From Desulfovibrionaceae bacterium (GTDB taxonomy: Bacteria > Desulfobacterota > Desulfovibrionia > Desulfovibrionales > Desulfovibrionaceae), in the NCBI GenBank assembly GCA_028689675.1, contig JAQVCS010000013.1, forward strand, positions 1 to 64,000: DNA of 64,000 nt, given 5' to 3'. The first letter of the stretch is position 1, and each line of letters begins with the position of its first letter. A model generated the notes under the pieces. The model saw nothing but the letters and a program-made list of their open reading frames with translations, did no database searches and was not told the origin of the DNA. Of this stretch, positions 27,046 through 37,310 are shown in pieces. The translations under genes were made by a program, and so were the position numbers.

Positions 27046-27168
27046 TGTATGCCAGCACAGGCTTGCCGCAGGCCGTAAAGGATTATGGCAAAAAATGCGC
27101 CGTGGGCTGTACGCGCTTTGTGCCTGCTGTATTTACTGGCAGGGTGTGTTTGTGCGCCCTAGGCGTAC

Positions 27169-27747
27169 CTAACTTGGCAGGCTGAGCAATTGCACGGCAG
27201 CCAAATGCTCCAGCTCTTCAGTAAGGGCAAGGGCATGAATAAGACTTGTGCCATGGCAGCACAAACCATGCTGCGCCATCCACACCGCTTCTGTTTGACA
27301 GGCAGCCTGCCCCACGGCCTGCGCCAGCGCACTGGTGCCGGGGGACAATGCAGGGGCAAAGCTCATGCGGGCACGCTGGGCAGCCGCTTCAAACAAAGGC
27401 ATGGCCAAAAATTCGCTTTCGGGCAGGCGCAAGCCCAAGGCCAATAAATGGCGGGGGTGGGTGTGCACAATGCCTTGCGTGTGCGGGCAATGGCGGTATA
27501 TTTCCAAGTGCATAGCCAGCTCGGACGAGGCCTTGCCGCCTTCCAAGGTTTTGCCCTGCGCTATGCCCACAATAGCCACATCGGCAGGGCGCAAATGCCC
27601 CTTGGCCGCGCCAGAGCAGGTGATAGCACAGCTTTCTGCATCCAAACGCAGGCTGACATTGCCGTTAAAGCCAGAAAGCAGCCCGCGTTGCCAAGCATCA
27701 CGGCACACAGTGCGTATTTCTTCAAAAGCAGCGGCAGGTATGCTCAT
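27169..27747 (-). CDS. Class II aldolase/adducin-family protein
   Basis: The 192 residues show the family signatures: GLLSGFNGNVSLRL near 22-35 (substrate phosphate loop), the acidic residue in SSELAMHLEIY, zinc ligands in THPRHLLAL near 97, and the third His in AQHGLCCHG near 155. Such enzymes split sugar-1-phosphates or dehydrate methylthioribulose phosphate. The precise substrate cannot be read. It is followed by folD on the same strand with a gap of about 100 bp containing the folD-side sequence. Confidence 0.85.
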   Translation of the reverse strand: MSIPAAAFEEIRTVCRDAWQRGLLSGFNGNVSLRLDAESCAITCSGAAKGHLRPADVAIVGIAQGKTLEGGKASSELAMHLEIYRHCPHTQGIVHTHPRHLLALGLRLPESEFLAMPLFEAAAQRARMSFAPALSPGTSALAQAVGQAACQTEAVWMAQHGLCCHGTSLIHALALTEELEHLAAVQLLSLPS

Positions 27748-27803
27748 ATTCCCTCACAGTATCCTCTTACCCCTAAAGGAAGGGGCTTTACGGCGCGTTT
27801 CAT

Positions 27804-27847
27804 AAAAAAGCCTGCCCCAGCGCAAAGACAAAAGGGCAGGCAAAAAA
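27804..27847 (-). terminator. Terminator after folD
   Basis: GCCTGCCC (27810-27817) pairs with GGGCAGGC (27834-27841). Runs of A and T lie on both sides, so it can act in either direction. The folD stop is at 27851. Confidence 0.8.
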
Positions 27848-27850
27848 GAG

Positions 27851-28714
27851 TTATGCCTTGGGCAAACGAGTCTGCCACGACTGCACGGTATTTTTCATCA
27901 GCATGGCAATGGTCATAGGCCCAACGCCACCGGGCACAGGGGTAATAGCCGCCACCTTTTGGCACACGGCGTCAAAGTCCGCATCCCCACGCAGGCCTTC
28001 TTCGGTGCGGTTTATGCCTACATCAATGACCACCGCGCCTTTTTTAACATAGTCGGCAGTAATAAATTCAGGCTTGCCCATAGCGAGAAATAAAAAATCA
28101 GCCTCGCGGCATTCGGCAGCAAGGTCTGGGGTGGCAGAATGGCATACTGTTACCGTGGCATTGCCAAAGGCATCATTGCGCGCCAGCAGCATGGCCAAAG
28201 GCTTGCCCACAATGTTCGAGCGCCCCACCACCACGGCCTTTTTGCCCGCGGGGGAAAGATTGTAGCGCCGCAGCAGCTCAATAACACCAGCGGGCGTGCA
28301 CGAAACAAAACAAGGCAAGCCCTGCGAAAGCCTGCCTACATTGATGGGGTGAAAGCCATCCACATCTTTTGCTGGGTCAATAGCCGCTAGGCAGGCATTG
28401 CCGTCCAGCCCCTTGGGCAGGGGCATTTGCAGCAAAATTCCGTCCACATCGTCACGGCTGTTCAGCGCTGCCAGCAAGTCCAATAATTCCTGCTGGCTTA
28501 TGCTGGCAGGCAGCTCATAGTGCAGGGAGTGAATGCCCACTTCTGCGCAGGCACGAACCTTGTTGCGAACATACACTTGCGAGGCGGGGTCTTCCCCCAC
28601 CAAAATAACAGCTAAACCCGGTGCCCTCGTGCCTAGGGCAGTGATGGCGGCAACCTGCGCTTTTAATTCAGCCCGAATGGTTGCGGCAGTGCCTTTTCCG
28701 TCAATAATCTGCAT
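27851..28714 (-). CDS. folD: Methylene-THF dehydrogenase / methenyl-THF cyclohydrolase
   Basis: The 287 residues are the usual length. Signatures are [21 protein letters not shown] (40-60, with the catalytic Lys of YVxxK) and [14 protein letters not shown] in its local variant SCTPAGV. The NADP-binding [16 protein letters not shown] lies near 165 and [18 protein letters not shown] near 260. FolD interconverts methylene-, methenyl- and formyl-tetrahydrofolate in the cytosol. It is transcribed in the same direction as eno upstream but separated by a terminator. Confidence 0.97.
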   Translation of the reverse strand: MQIIDGKGTAATIRAELKAQVAAITALGTRAPGLAVILVGEDPASQVYVRNKVRACAEVGIHSLHYELPASISQQELLDLLAALNSRDDVDGILLQMPLPKGLDGNACLAAIDPAKDVDGFHPINVGRLSQGLPCFVSCTPAGVIELLRRYNLSPAGKKAVVVGRSNIVGKPLAMLLARNDAFGNATVTVCHSATPDLAAECREADFLFLAMGKPEFITADYVKKGAVVIDVGINRTEEGLRGDADFDAVCQKVAAITPVPGGVGPMTIAMLMKNTVQSWQTRLPKA

Positions 28715-28739
28715 GATAATCCTGTGTGTGAGCGGTTTT

Positions 28740-28787
28740 CAAAAAAAGAAGGGAGAGGCAAGCAAAGCCTGCGCCCTCCCCTTGCTT
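28740..28787 (-). terminator. Terminator after eno
   Basis: On the minus strand, GGGAGGGCGCAGGC pairs imperfectly with GCCTCTCCC across a short loop. TTCTTTTTTT follows, within the eno-folD gap. Confidence 0.8.
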
Positions 28788-28802
28788 GATCAGGGTCTAG
28801 TG

Positions 28803-30949
<2,147 letters not shown>

Positions 30950-31108
30950 GCTTCACCCCAAATGACAATGCGTTCCTAGTATGACAGAAGCCGCACAGGG
31001 AAGCAAGCGCAGAGGCAGGGGCAAGCCCATGCAGACCCGCCGCACCCTTTTGCTAAGGAGAAAAAAAGTCTTTTTCCCCCTTGCCCGCCCCTGCTGGCTT
31101 GCCCCGCC

Positions 31109-33034
31109 CTATGCCAGAGCGGGCGTATTTTTTTGCCACCACAATTGCAGCACCAGCAAGGTCCATAAGGGCTTGCGCAAATCTTGTGCGCCACTCATGT
31201 GCGCCTGCACCAATTTTTGCACGCCCTCGGGCTTGAACAGGCCTTGCTTGCGTAAAAATTCTGCACCCAGCAATTCTTCCACCAAGGGGCGCAGTTCTGA
31301 ACGCAGCCATGCCGCCACGGGAATTTGAAAACCGCGCTTATTACGATTTTTAATTTCAGGCGGCAGCAAATCGGCACAAGCCTGTTTGAGCAAATATTTG
31401 CGCGTAAAACCACGCAATTTATAATGCACAGGCAGGCGCGCCACAAATTCGGCCACATCTCTGTCCAAAAAGGGCGCGCGCACTTCTAAAGAATGCCGCA
31501 TAGAGGCGCGGTCAACCTTCATCAAAATATCATCCAGCATATAGGTGCGGGCATAAACATGAAAAGCGCGCTGCATGGGCGTAGCGCACAACCAATGGTC
31601 ATAAGCCGCGCGGGTGGGGGCAAAAAGCGCTTCGTCGCGCAAGTCCTGCTCTTGCGGGTGCAGCAAGATGTGCCGCTGCATATCGGGCGTGAGCGCTGTC
31701 AGCAAGGTTTGCACGCGCAGCCAATCTGGCGCATGTGCCCCCTGCAAAAAGGTGGCCGCAGCATTGCGCAGGTTGATATAGCCAGCCGAAGCAGGCAAGA
31801 AACGGCACAAGGGCTCAATAATATGCTCGCGCAGGCAGCGCGGCACGGTATTGTATTTTGCCGCCATGGCATAGCCAATATAATGTTCATAGCCAGCCCA
31901 TAGCTCGTCAGCACCATCTCCGCCCAGCGCCACTGTCACATGCTCGCGCGCTAGGGCAGAAACCAGCGTGGTGGGGGCAATAGAAGCATCGGCCATAGGC
32001 TCATCCAAGTTCATAATACATTCTGGCAGCATGGCGGCACAGTCGCGGGCATCAAAAATGCGCTCATGGTGATGAGTAGCATAAAATTGTGCCGCCGCAC
32101 GGGCATAGTGCGACTCGTCATAGCTGGCTTCGGTAAAGCCAATGGAAAAAGTTTCCACAGGGCGGCTGGAAAGCTGCGCCATAAGCGCCGTGGTAATGGT
32201 GGAATCTATACCCCCAGAAAGCAGCGCCCCCAAGGGTACATCGCTCACCATACGGCGCTGCACAGCCTGCGTCATGAGGCGGCGCAATTCCGCCCCAAGC
32301 TCGGCTTCCGAAGCCGCTGCCCCGCCTAGGCTCAAGCTGCCCTGTTTTTGCGGCACGGGCAAATCCCAATAGCGCTCAATGCTCAGTGCCCCATCACGCA
32401 GCAGTAAAAAATGCGAAGGCGGTACTTTGCTGACTTCCTGATAAATACACTGCGGCGTGGGCACATATTCATAGGCAAGGTAGCGCATCACAGCCTGTGG
32501 CTGTACACTAAAAGAACATTCGGGGAATTGGCGCAGGGCTGTCAGCTCAGAAGCAAAGGCAAAGCGCCCGCCCTGCACAGTGTAATACAAGGGCTTTTTG
32601 CCAAAACGATCGCGCGCAAGAAAAAGCGTGCGGCTGCGGGCATCCCACAGGGCAAAGGCAAACATACCTTCCAGCTTATCAAGGCAGGCCGTGCCCCATG
32701 CCCGCCATGCCTCAAGAATGACTTCGGTATCAGAATGCGTGGCAAAGCGCGCGCCCATGCCTTCCAGCTCGCGGCGCACGGCGGCAAAGTTATAAATTTC
32801 GCCATTAAAGGTAATACAGCATTCTTTGTGCACATCCTGCATGGGCTGCCCGCCAGAGGCCAAATCGATAATGGAAAGCCTTCTGTGCCCCAGCGTTACC
32901 GCCCCTTCACGCCACACGCCCCAGCCATTGGGGCCGCGCTGCTGCATGGCATCACAGGCAGCCTTTACCCACACTTCTGTTTCCTGCGGCAAGGCCGCAC
33001 CCCGCATATCGCATATTCCTGCAATACCGCACAT
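31109..33034 (-). CDS. asnB: Asparagine synthase (glutamine-hydrolysing), AsnB type
   Basis: I moved the start to 33034 so that Cys2 of MCGIAGIC becomes the N-terminal nucleophile of the glutaminase domain, and GAGGAG lies seven bases before it. Of 641 residues, the Ntn glutaminase domain (to ~200) has RLSIIDLASGGQPM and FNGEIYNF. The synthetase domain has the ATP pyrophosphatase loop LLSGGIDSTITTALM near 255 and SLEVRAPFLD near 480. In bacteria this subfamily often lies in exopolysaccharide or glycolipid clusters, where it amidates a carboxyl group. The next four genes on this strand fit that, although an inverted repeat copy lies between asnB and the glycosyltransferase. Confidence 0.93.
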   Translation of the reverse strand: MCGIAGICDMRGAALPQETEVWVKAACDAMQQRGPNGWGVWREGAVTLGHRRLSIIDLASGGQPMQDVHKECCITFNGEIYNFAAVRRELEGMGARFATHSDTEVILEAWRAWGTACLDKLEGMFAFALWDARSRTLFLARDRFGKKPLYYTVQGGRFAFASELTALRQFPECSFSVQPQAVMRYLAYEYVPTPQCIYQEVSKVPPSHFLLLRDGALSIERYWDLPVPQKQGSLSLGGAAASEAELGAELRRLMTQAVQRRMVSDVPLGALLSGGIDSTITTALMAQLSSRPVETFSIGFTEASYDESHYARAAAQFYATHHHERIFDARDCAAMLPECIMNLDEPMADASIAPTTLVSALAREHVTVALGGDGADELWAGYEHYIGYAMAAKYNTVPRCLREHIIEPLCRFLPASAGYINLRNAAATFLQGAHAPDWLRVQTLLTALTPDMQRHILLHPQEQDLRDEALFAPTRAAYDHWLCATPMQRAFHVYARTYMLDDILMKVDRASMRHSLEVRAPFLDRDVAEFVARLPVHYKLRGFTRKYLLKQACADLLPPEIKNRNKRGFQIPVAAWLRSELRPLVEELLGAEFLRKQGLFKPEGVQKLVQAHMSGAQDLRKPLWTLLVLQLWWQKNTPALA

Positions 33035-33213
33035 AGTGATACTCCTCTTCAAAACAATACTGCTGTGCCTCTGGGGCTGTGGGCTTATACCTAGCCACAG
33101 CTGCCGCAGGGCGCTGTGCGCGAGCGCGATTTGGAAGCATAGCTGCGAGCCTTTTTTTCTTACAGTTTTCTGCTGGCTGCAAGGCCGCGCTGGGCAAGGC
33201 CTGTGTGGCTAAA

Positions 33214-33326
33214 GCATGGTAACTTTGAAAATGCTCGCAAGGTTTCGTAAGAAATCCTTGCCCCTCAGAGCTCATAGGGGAATTTACTTCCCCGTTACAT
33301 GAGCTTTGAAGGTGACTCTGCTCTAC
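33214..33326 (+). repeat. Dispersed intergenic repeat, family R1, copy A
   Basis: About 113 bp lie between the glycosyltransferase and asnB genes. An imperfect palindrome GCAAGG...CCTTGC is followed by a nested hairpin in which AGCTCAT pairs with ATGAGCT and GGGGAA pairs with TTCCCC. The ends, GTAACTTTGAA and TTTGAAGGTGAC, are roughly inverted. A strongly similar copy lies inverted at 44515-44636 and a weaker one at 49692-49801. Confidence 0.75.
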
Positions 33327-34621
33327 AGTGCTGTGCGCTGTGCCGCCAGCCTTGCACTTTCCTGACTGAACATGGCGCACAGGCTGTGCACATTATGCTG
33401 CGGGTCAAACATCTGCGCCACCAAAGTTTTGGCATTTTCTCCCATGCGGCGGGCGTCTTCGGGCTGGGCGGCCAGCTCCATAATGGCATTGGCCAGTGCT
33501 TGGGCATCTTTTTGCGGAACAGTGCGCCCTGTTTGCCCATCGTGCACTATTTCGGGCAGGGCATTGGTATTGGTAGCCAACACAGGCATGCCATACGCCA
33601 TGGCTTCAATTACGGTATTGGGTATGCCGTCCCGCCTGCCCGAAGCATGAATAATGCAGGGGGCAACAAAAATATCATGCTCCAGCAAATAACGGGGCAG
33701 CTCATTATGGCTGAGCAAGCCGGGCAAATCAATGTCTTCTTCCAGCCCATATTCCTTACGGCGGGCTTCAATAAGCGCCCCCATAGCGCCCAGCCCCATG
33801 CCCACGCCGCCGCCGCCAGCAAGCGTGAGGTGAAAAGCAAAGCCGCGCTGTTTAAGAATATGGCAGGCTTCCACCAAATATTCAAAGCCCTTGGTCATAT
33901 CAAAACGCCCCAGCGCCATCAGGCGCACAGGCGGCTGCATGGTCACGGGGCATTGCCCGCGCACAGCAAGCGTCAGGCTGTTATACACCAAATGCGTTTT
34001 GGCGCGAAAAGCCTCGCGCTGGCTTGCGGGCAGCATGGCCGCCATGCGCTCAATATCGGCGGCATTGTTGGCACGAATAAAGGCCGCAGCAGTAAGCTTA
34101 TCCAGCAAGTCGGGGTCGGCAGGGTTCAAATTATCCCCGCGCGCCGAAGTGGAAAAGGGAATGCCCGAAAGGGAAGAGGCCACCCATGCCGCTGTGGCCG
34201 TACCGCGCGGCCACGGGGCATGAATGCAATCAATGCCATCACGGCGCAGCACCTTGGCAAGGTATACGCCCATAAAAAAAGCCCACAGGTTTTCACCGCA
34301 CACCTCGGCATTTGGCCATTTGCGCCACAGGGTACGCATAAAAAGCTGCCCTATACGGCGCGGCTGGCGCCACAGCTGGCAAAAGAATTCGGCCAAAATA
34401 CGCCCCAGCGCGGCCACGCCATGGGTCACTGTGCCCTGCGCTGCGGCGCGCATTTCTGCCGACCACTGCCTTGGGTTCAGGCCGTATAACGAATACACTG
34501 TCAGCGGCATGTGCTTGCGCAGGCCTTCCACTTCACGAAAAATAAAGGGCTGCGTAAAAAGCGGGTACCACAACAGAATATAGGCAATATGCGGCTGTTT
34601 TGTGCTGTTTTGTGCTTGCAT
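33323..34621 (-). CDS. GT4-family glycosyltransferase
   Basis: I chose the ATG at 34621. A TTG at 34660 would overlap the upstream gene. The 432 residues form a GT-B fold: the N-terminal domain contains HIAYILLWYPLFTQPFIFREV, as in WcaL-like colanic acid transferases. The C-terminal domain has the nucleotide-sugar site, RLMALGRFDMTKGFEYLVEA near 255 and the E-x7-E region in GIPNTVIEAMAYGMPVLAT near 350. It should add a sugar to a lipid-linked or surface acceptor on the cytosolic face. It lies 14 bp after the deacetylase-like gene, so the two are one operon. Confidence 0.9.
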   Translation of the reverse strand: MQAQNSTKQPHIAYILLWYPLFTQPFIFREVEGLRKHMPLTVYSLYGLNPRQWSAEMRAAAQGTVTHGVAALGRILAEFFCQLWRQPRRIGQLFMRTLWRKWPNAEVCGENLWAFFMGVYLAKVLRRDGIDCIHAPWPRGTATAAWVASSLSGIPFSTSARGDNLNPADPDLLDKLTAAAFIRANNAADIERMAAMLPASQREAFRAKTHLVYNSLTLAVRGQCPVTMQPPVRLMALGRFDMTKGFEYLVEACHILKQRGFAFHLTLAGGGGVGMGLGAMGALIEARRKEYGLEEDIDLPGLLSHNELPRYLLEHDIFVAPCIIHASGRRDGIPNTVIEAMAYGMPVLATNTNALPEIVHDGQTGRTVPQKDAQALANAIMELAAQPEDARRMGENAKTLVAQMFDPQHNVHSLCAMFSQESARLAAQRTAL

Positions 34622-34635
34622 GGGCTTCTCGCGGG

Positions 34636-35646
34636 CTATTGCGCCAGCCAGTCGGGGCAAGAGCCAAATTCATTGTGCTGCAACAAGGGGCTGCCTGCGG
34701 CGCATTCCTTATGCAATTGCGTCATAGTGTAGGGGCGCACATCATAGCGCTGCTCCAGCCAGTCAATAAAGCCGTGCAGGCGGCGCATAAGCCTTTCCAC
34801 ATGCTGGGCTGTGGGCATGTGCGGCGTTGCCCCAGCGGCCATTTCAGACGAATGCCATGCCAGCACCAAGGTATCCCCGCTCCAAAACAAGGTGTGCAGG
34901 GCAAAAAGCTTCATCACAGGCAGGCAATGATAGACTGGCAAAGCCCCTAAAGCCCCCCACAAGGGCACAGTATGCAAAAATTCGCCTTCATAATGGGCAA
35001 AGGCTTTGTCTAGCAGGCGGGCATGGCGCGGCAGGCCTTTCCACAGCGGGGCTATGGTCAAAGGCACTTCAAAAAGCTCCTTGCCGCCCGCTATCATGCG
35101 GTAGGGCTGAGAAGGGGCATCAAAATGATCAGGATGCTCTGCCCCATAATGCAGGGGGCGCACCGAGGCATCGGTTTCTATGCCCATTTCGGTGAGCATG
35201 CGGAACATCCAGCTATGAATATCCCACCGCCCCATGCGAAAAGCGCGCACAGGCTCACTCTGAAAACGCCCTGCCGCCACAAGTAAATTTTCCAGCTTGC
35301 TGCGAATGAGGGCATGGTTCATGTTTTTTACCAGCACAGCCCGCTCACCCTGCGCCCCTTCGGGTGCAGCAACAAGCGGGGGCGTGTTCCAATGGTGCAG
35401 ATGCGCGCCCACTTCTGCCCCAAAGTGATCGCGCGCCTGCTCTACAAAGTGGCAGGCACGGGCATCAGAAAAAACTGCATGGTCGCAAAACAGCGTTACA
35501 GGATAGTTGCGCTCGGCAAGGCTGCGCAGCCCCTGCAAGGCTTCAACATTCTGCACACTGACCTGCTCGCGGGCATAGCTGCCGCCAAACAAACCTTCTT
35601 CTTCCACATCAACAGTAAGGCAAAGGCGTATGGTTCTTTTTTCCAT
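34636..35646 (-). CDS. Polysaccharide deacetylase-family protein
   Basis: I chose the ATG at 35646, after AAGGAG. The 336 residues begin RLCLTVDVEEEG, the first NodB-fold strand with the metal-binding Asp pair. The second motif is EVGAHLHHWNTPPL near 80, with the HxxxH-like metal ligands; late motifs include LFWSGDTLVLAWHSSEM near 255. It should remove an acetyl group from an amino sugar or a related amide. There is no signal peptide, so it probably acts in the cytosol on a glycan intermediate. It sits between the oxoamine synthase gene (after a hairpin) and the glycosyltransferase gene. Confidence 0.85.
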   Translation of the reverse strand: MEKRTIRLCLTVDVEEEGLFGGSYAREQVSVQNVEALQGLRSLAERNYPVTLFCDHAVFSDARACHFVEQARDHFGAEVGAHLHHWNTPPLVAAPEGAQGERAVLVKNMNHALIRSKLENLLVAAGRFQSEPVRAFRMGRWDIHSWMFRMLTEMGIETDASVRPLHYGAEHPDHFDAPSQPYRMIAGGKELFEVPLTIAPLWKGLPRHARLLDKAFAHYEGEFLHTVPLWGALGALPVYHCLPVMKLFALHTLFWSGDTLVLAWHSSEMAAGATPHMPTAQHVERLMRRLHGFIDWLEQRYDVRPYTMTQLHKECAAGSPLLQHNEFGSCPDWLAQ

Positions 35647-35665
35647 GCACTTGCTCCTTAACAAG

Positions 35666-35700
35666 CAAAGGCCGAAGCCGCACATCGCGGTTCGGCCTTC
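35666..35700 (-). terminator. Hairpin between oxoamine synthase and deacetylase genes
   Basis: AAGGCCGAACCGC pairs with GCGGCTTCGGCCTT around a 5-nt loop on the minus strand, followed by a weak T-rich run. It probably acts as a partial terminator within the leftward unit. Confidence 0.65.
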
Positions 35701-35724
35701 GGTAAAATACGCTGTCTTGCGTGG

Positions 35725-37053
35725 TTAATCCGTCAATTGGCTGGGGTGGTAGCCCATAGCGTCAAGCTGCTCTTTGGCATGGGGTATTTCTTCCACAACC
35801 AGATCAATAACGTGGCGCACCTGCTCTTCGGTATGCGCGGCAGACAGGAAGAAGCGTAAACGCGCCTGCCCTTCTTTTACAGCAGGGAAGGTGATGGGCA
35901 TAACATGCACACCACGGTTAAACAGCAGGTTGGAAAGGTAGCCTGCCAGCATGGAATCACCCAGCATAATAGGCACGTTAGAATAACCCTGTGCAGCGCC
36001 AGTATCCAGCCCCTTGCTTTGGGCATATTCCAGAAAATATTTGCTGATATGCTGAATTTTGGCCACGCGCTGTGGCTCTCTCAGCATAATTTCCAGCGCC
36101 TTGGTGCAGGCCGCGGCCACAATGGGGGGCATGCCCACGCTGAACACAAAGCCCGGCGAACCGTATTTCAGCAATTCCACCAAATCTTTTGCGCCTGCAA
36201 TAAAGCCACCACAGCCGCACAAGGATTTGCTCAGTGTGCTCATCCACATATCAACGTCGGTGGGGTCTATGCCATAATGCTCGCGTATGCCGCGCCCTGT
36301 TTTGCCCAGCACGCCCAGCGAATGGGCTTCATCCACCATGAGCATACAGTTATATTGCTTTTTCAGGGCAATAAGGCGGGGCAGGTCGGGAATGTTGCCG
36401 TCCATGCTGAACACACCCTCAGTCACAATAATGGCACGCTTAAACTCGTGACGGCGCTCTTTCAGCAGCTTTTCTAAGGCATCACAGTCATTATGCGTGT
36501 AAGAAATGCGGGTGGAACCAGAAAGCTTTGCCCCCTGCACCAACGAATTGTGCGCCAGCCCATCATGAAAAATAGCATCACGAGAGCCAAACAAAAAGCC
36601 CAGCGTGGAAACATTGGTGGCATGGCCGCTGACATAGGTAATGCAGTCTTCTACTTCATACAAATCGGCAATGGCTTTTTCAAGCTCGCGGTGCGGCGGG
36701 CGCTCGCCCCCCACCAAACGGCTTGCCCCAGCAGAAGAGCCATACAACTCACAAGCACGGGTAACGGCATCGGTAATTTCGGGGTGGCCATTGATATCTA
36801 AATAGTCATACGTTGTAAAATTGAGATACTCTTTGTGATTAATAATGGTAGTGGCTTTGGCGGCATGCTCGTGGCAGAGAAAAAGTGGGTTTGCCATGCC
36901 CAGTTTTGTGCCTAGTTCCACTAGTTTTTCAAAGGAAAGCTTGGAGCGAAGGCGGGCAAAAGAAGGCGCTGCTTCCGTTTCGTTCGTCTCTACCTTCTGC
37001 ATATCCGTATTTTCCATTCCATCTTCCCTGATTGTTGTGTGGTTTTCACTCAT
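35725..37053 (-). CDS. Alpha-oxoamine synthase (serine palmitoyltransferase/KBL-like)
   Basis: I chose the ATG at 37053, after AGAGGA. The 442-residue PLP enzyme has fold-type I oxoamine synthase features: GSSAGASRLVGGERPPHREL near 105-124, the aromatic-stacking His in HDGLAHNSLVQGA (H163), VDEAHSLGVLG with D241 and H244, and the PLP lysine in STLSKSLCGCGG (K276). The family condenses an acyl thioester with an amino acid and releases CO2. BioF, Kbl, HemA and serine palmitoyltransferase belong here. The ~50-residue polar N-terminal extension and the lack of biotin, threonine or heme genes nearby argue against the first three. A divergent gene encodes an acyl carrier domain, so an acyl-ACP may be the substrate. 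Product: 3-ketosphinganine or another aminoketone (inference). Confidence 0.85.
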   Translation of the reverse strand: MSENHTTIREDGMENTDMQKVETNETEAAPSFARLRSKLSFEKLVELGTKLGMANPLFLCHEHAAKATTIINHKEYLNFTTYDYLDINGHPEITDAVTRACELYGSSAGASRLVGGERPPHRELEKAIADLYEVEDCITYVSGHATNVSTLGFLFGSRDAIFHDGLAHNSLVQGAKLSGSTRISYTHNDCDALEKLLKERRHEFKRAIIVTEGVFSMDGNIPDLPRLIALKKQYNCMLMVDEAHSLGVLGKTGRGIREHYGIDPTDVDMWMSTLSKSLCGCGGFIAGAKDLVELLKYGSPGFVFSVGMPPIVAAACTKALEIMLREPQRVAKIQHISKYFLEYAQSKGLDTGAAQGYSNVPIMLGDSMLAGYLSNLLFNRGVHVMPITFPAVKEGQARLRFFLSAAHTEEQVRHVIDLVVEEIPHAKEQLDAMGYHPSQLTD

Positions 37054-37310
37054 TAGACATCCTCTTGCAGACAAGAAGCAGCAAAGCCGCGGCAGTACAG
37101 CCCATGCGGCTTGTCACATTCTTGTTACAGACTTCTCCAACGCAGTAGCGTATACTAAGGCGGCCGCGCTGGCAAGCCTTAATAGACGGCGTTTTTGCTG
37201 GCTTTGCCCCCCTCTATGCCCTGCGCCCTCTGGACAAGGCACGTTTTGTGCCGTAGAATATACCTTCCCTTATATTATTTTATACTTCTCTTTTTGGATT
37301 ACGCAGCATA

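Noticed and set aside
35725..37053. BioF (8-amino-7-oxononanoate synthase) or Kbl assignment
   Set aside because: The fold is the same, but there is no biotin or threonine-degradation gene nearby, and the N-terminal extension and PKS/glycan context point elsewhere. A family tree would decide.
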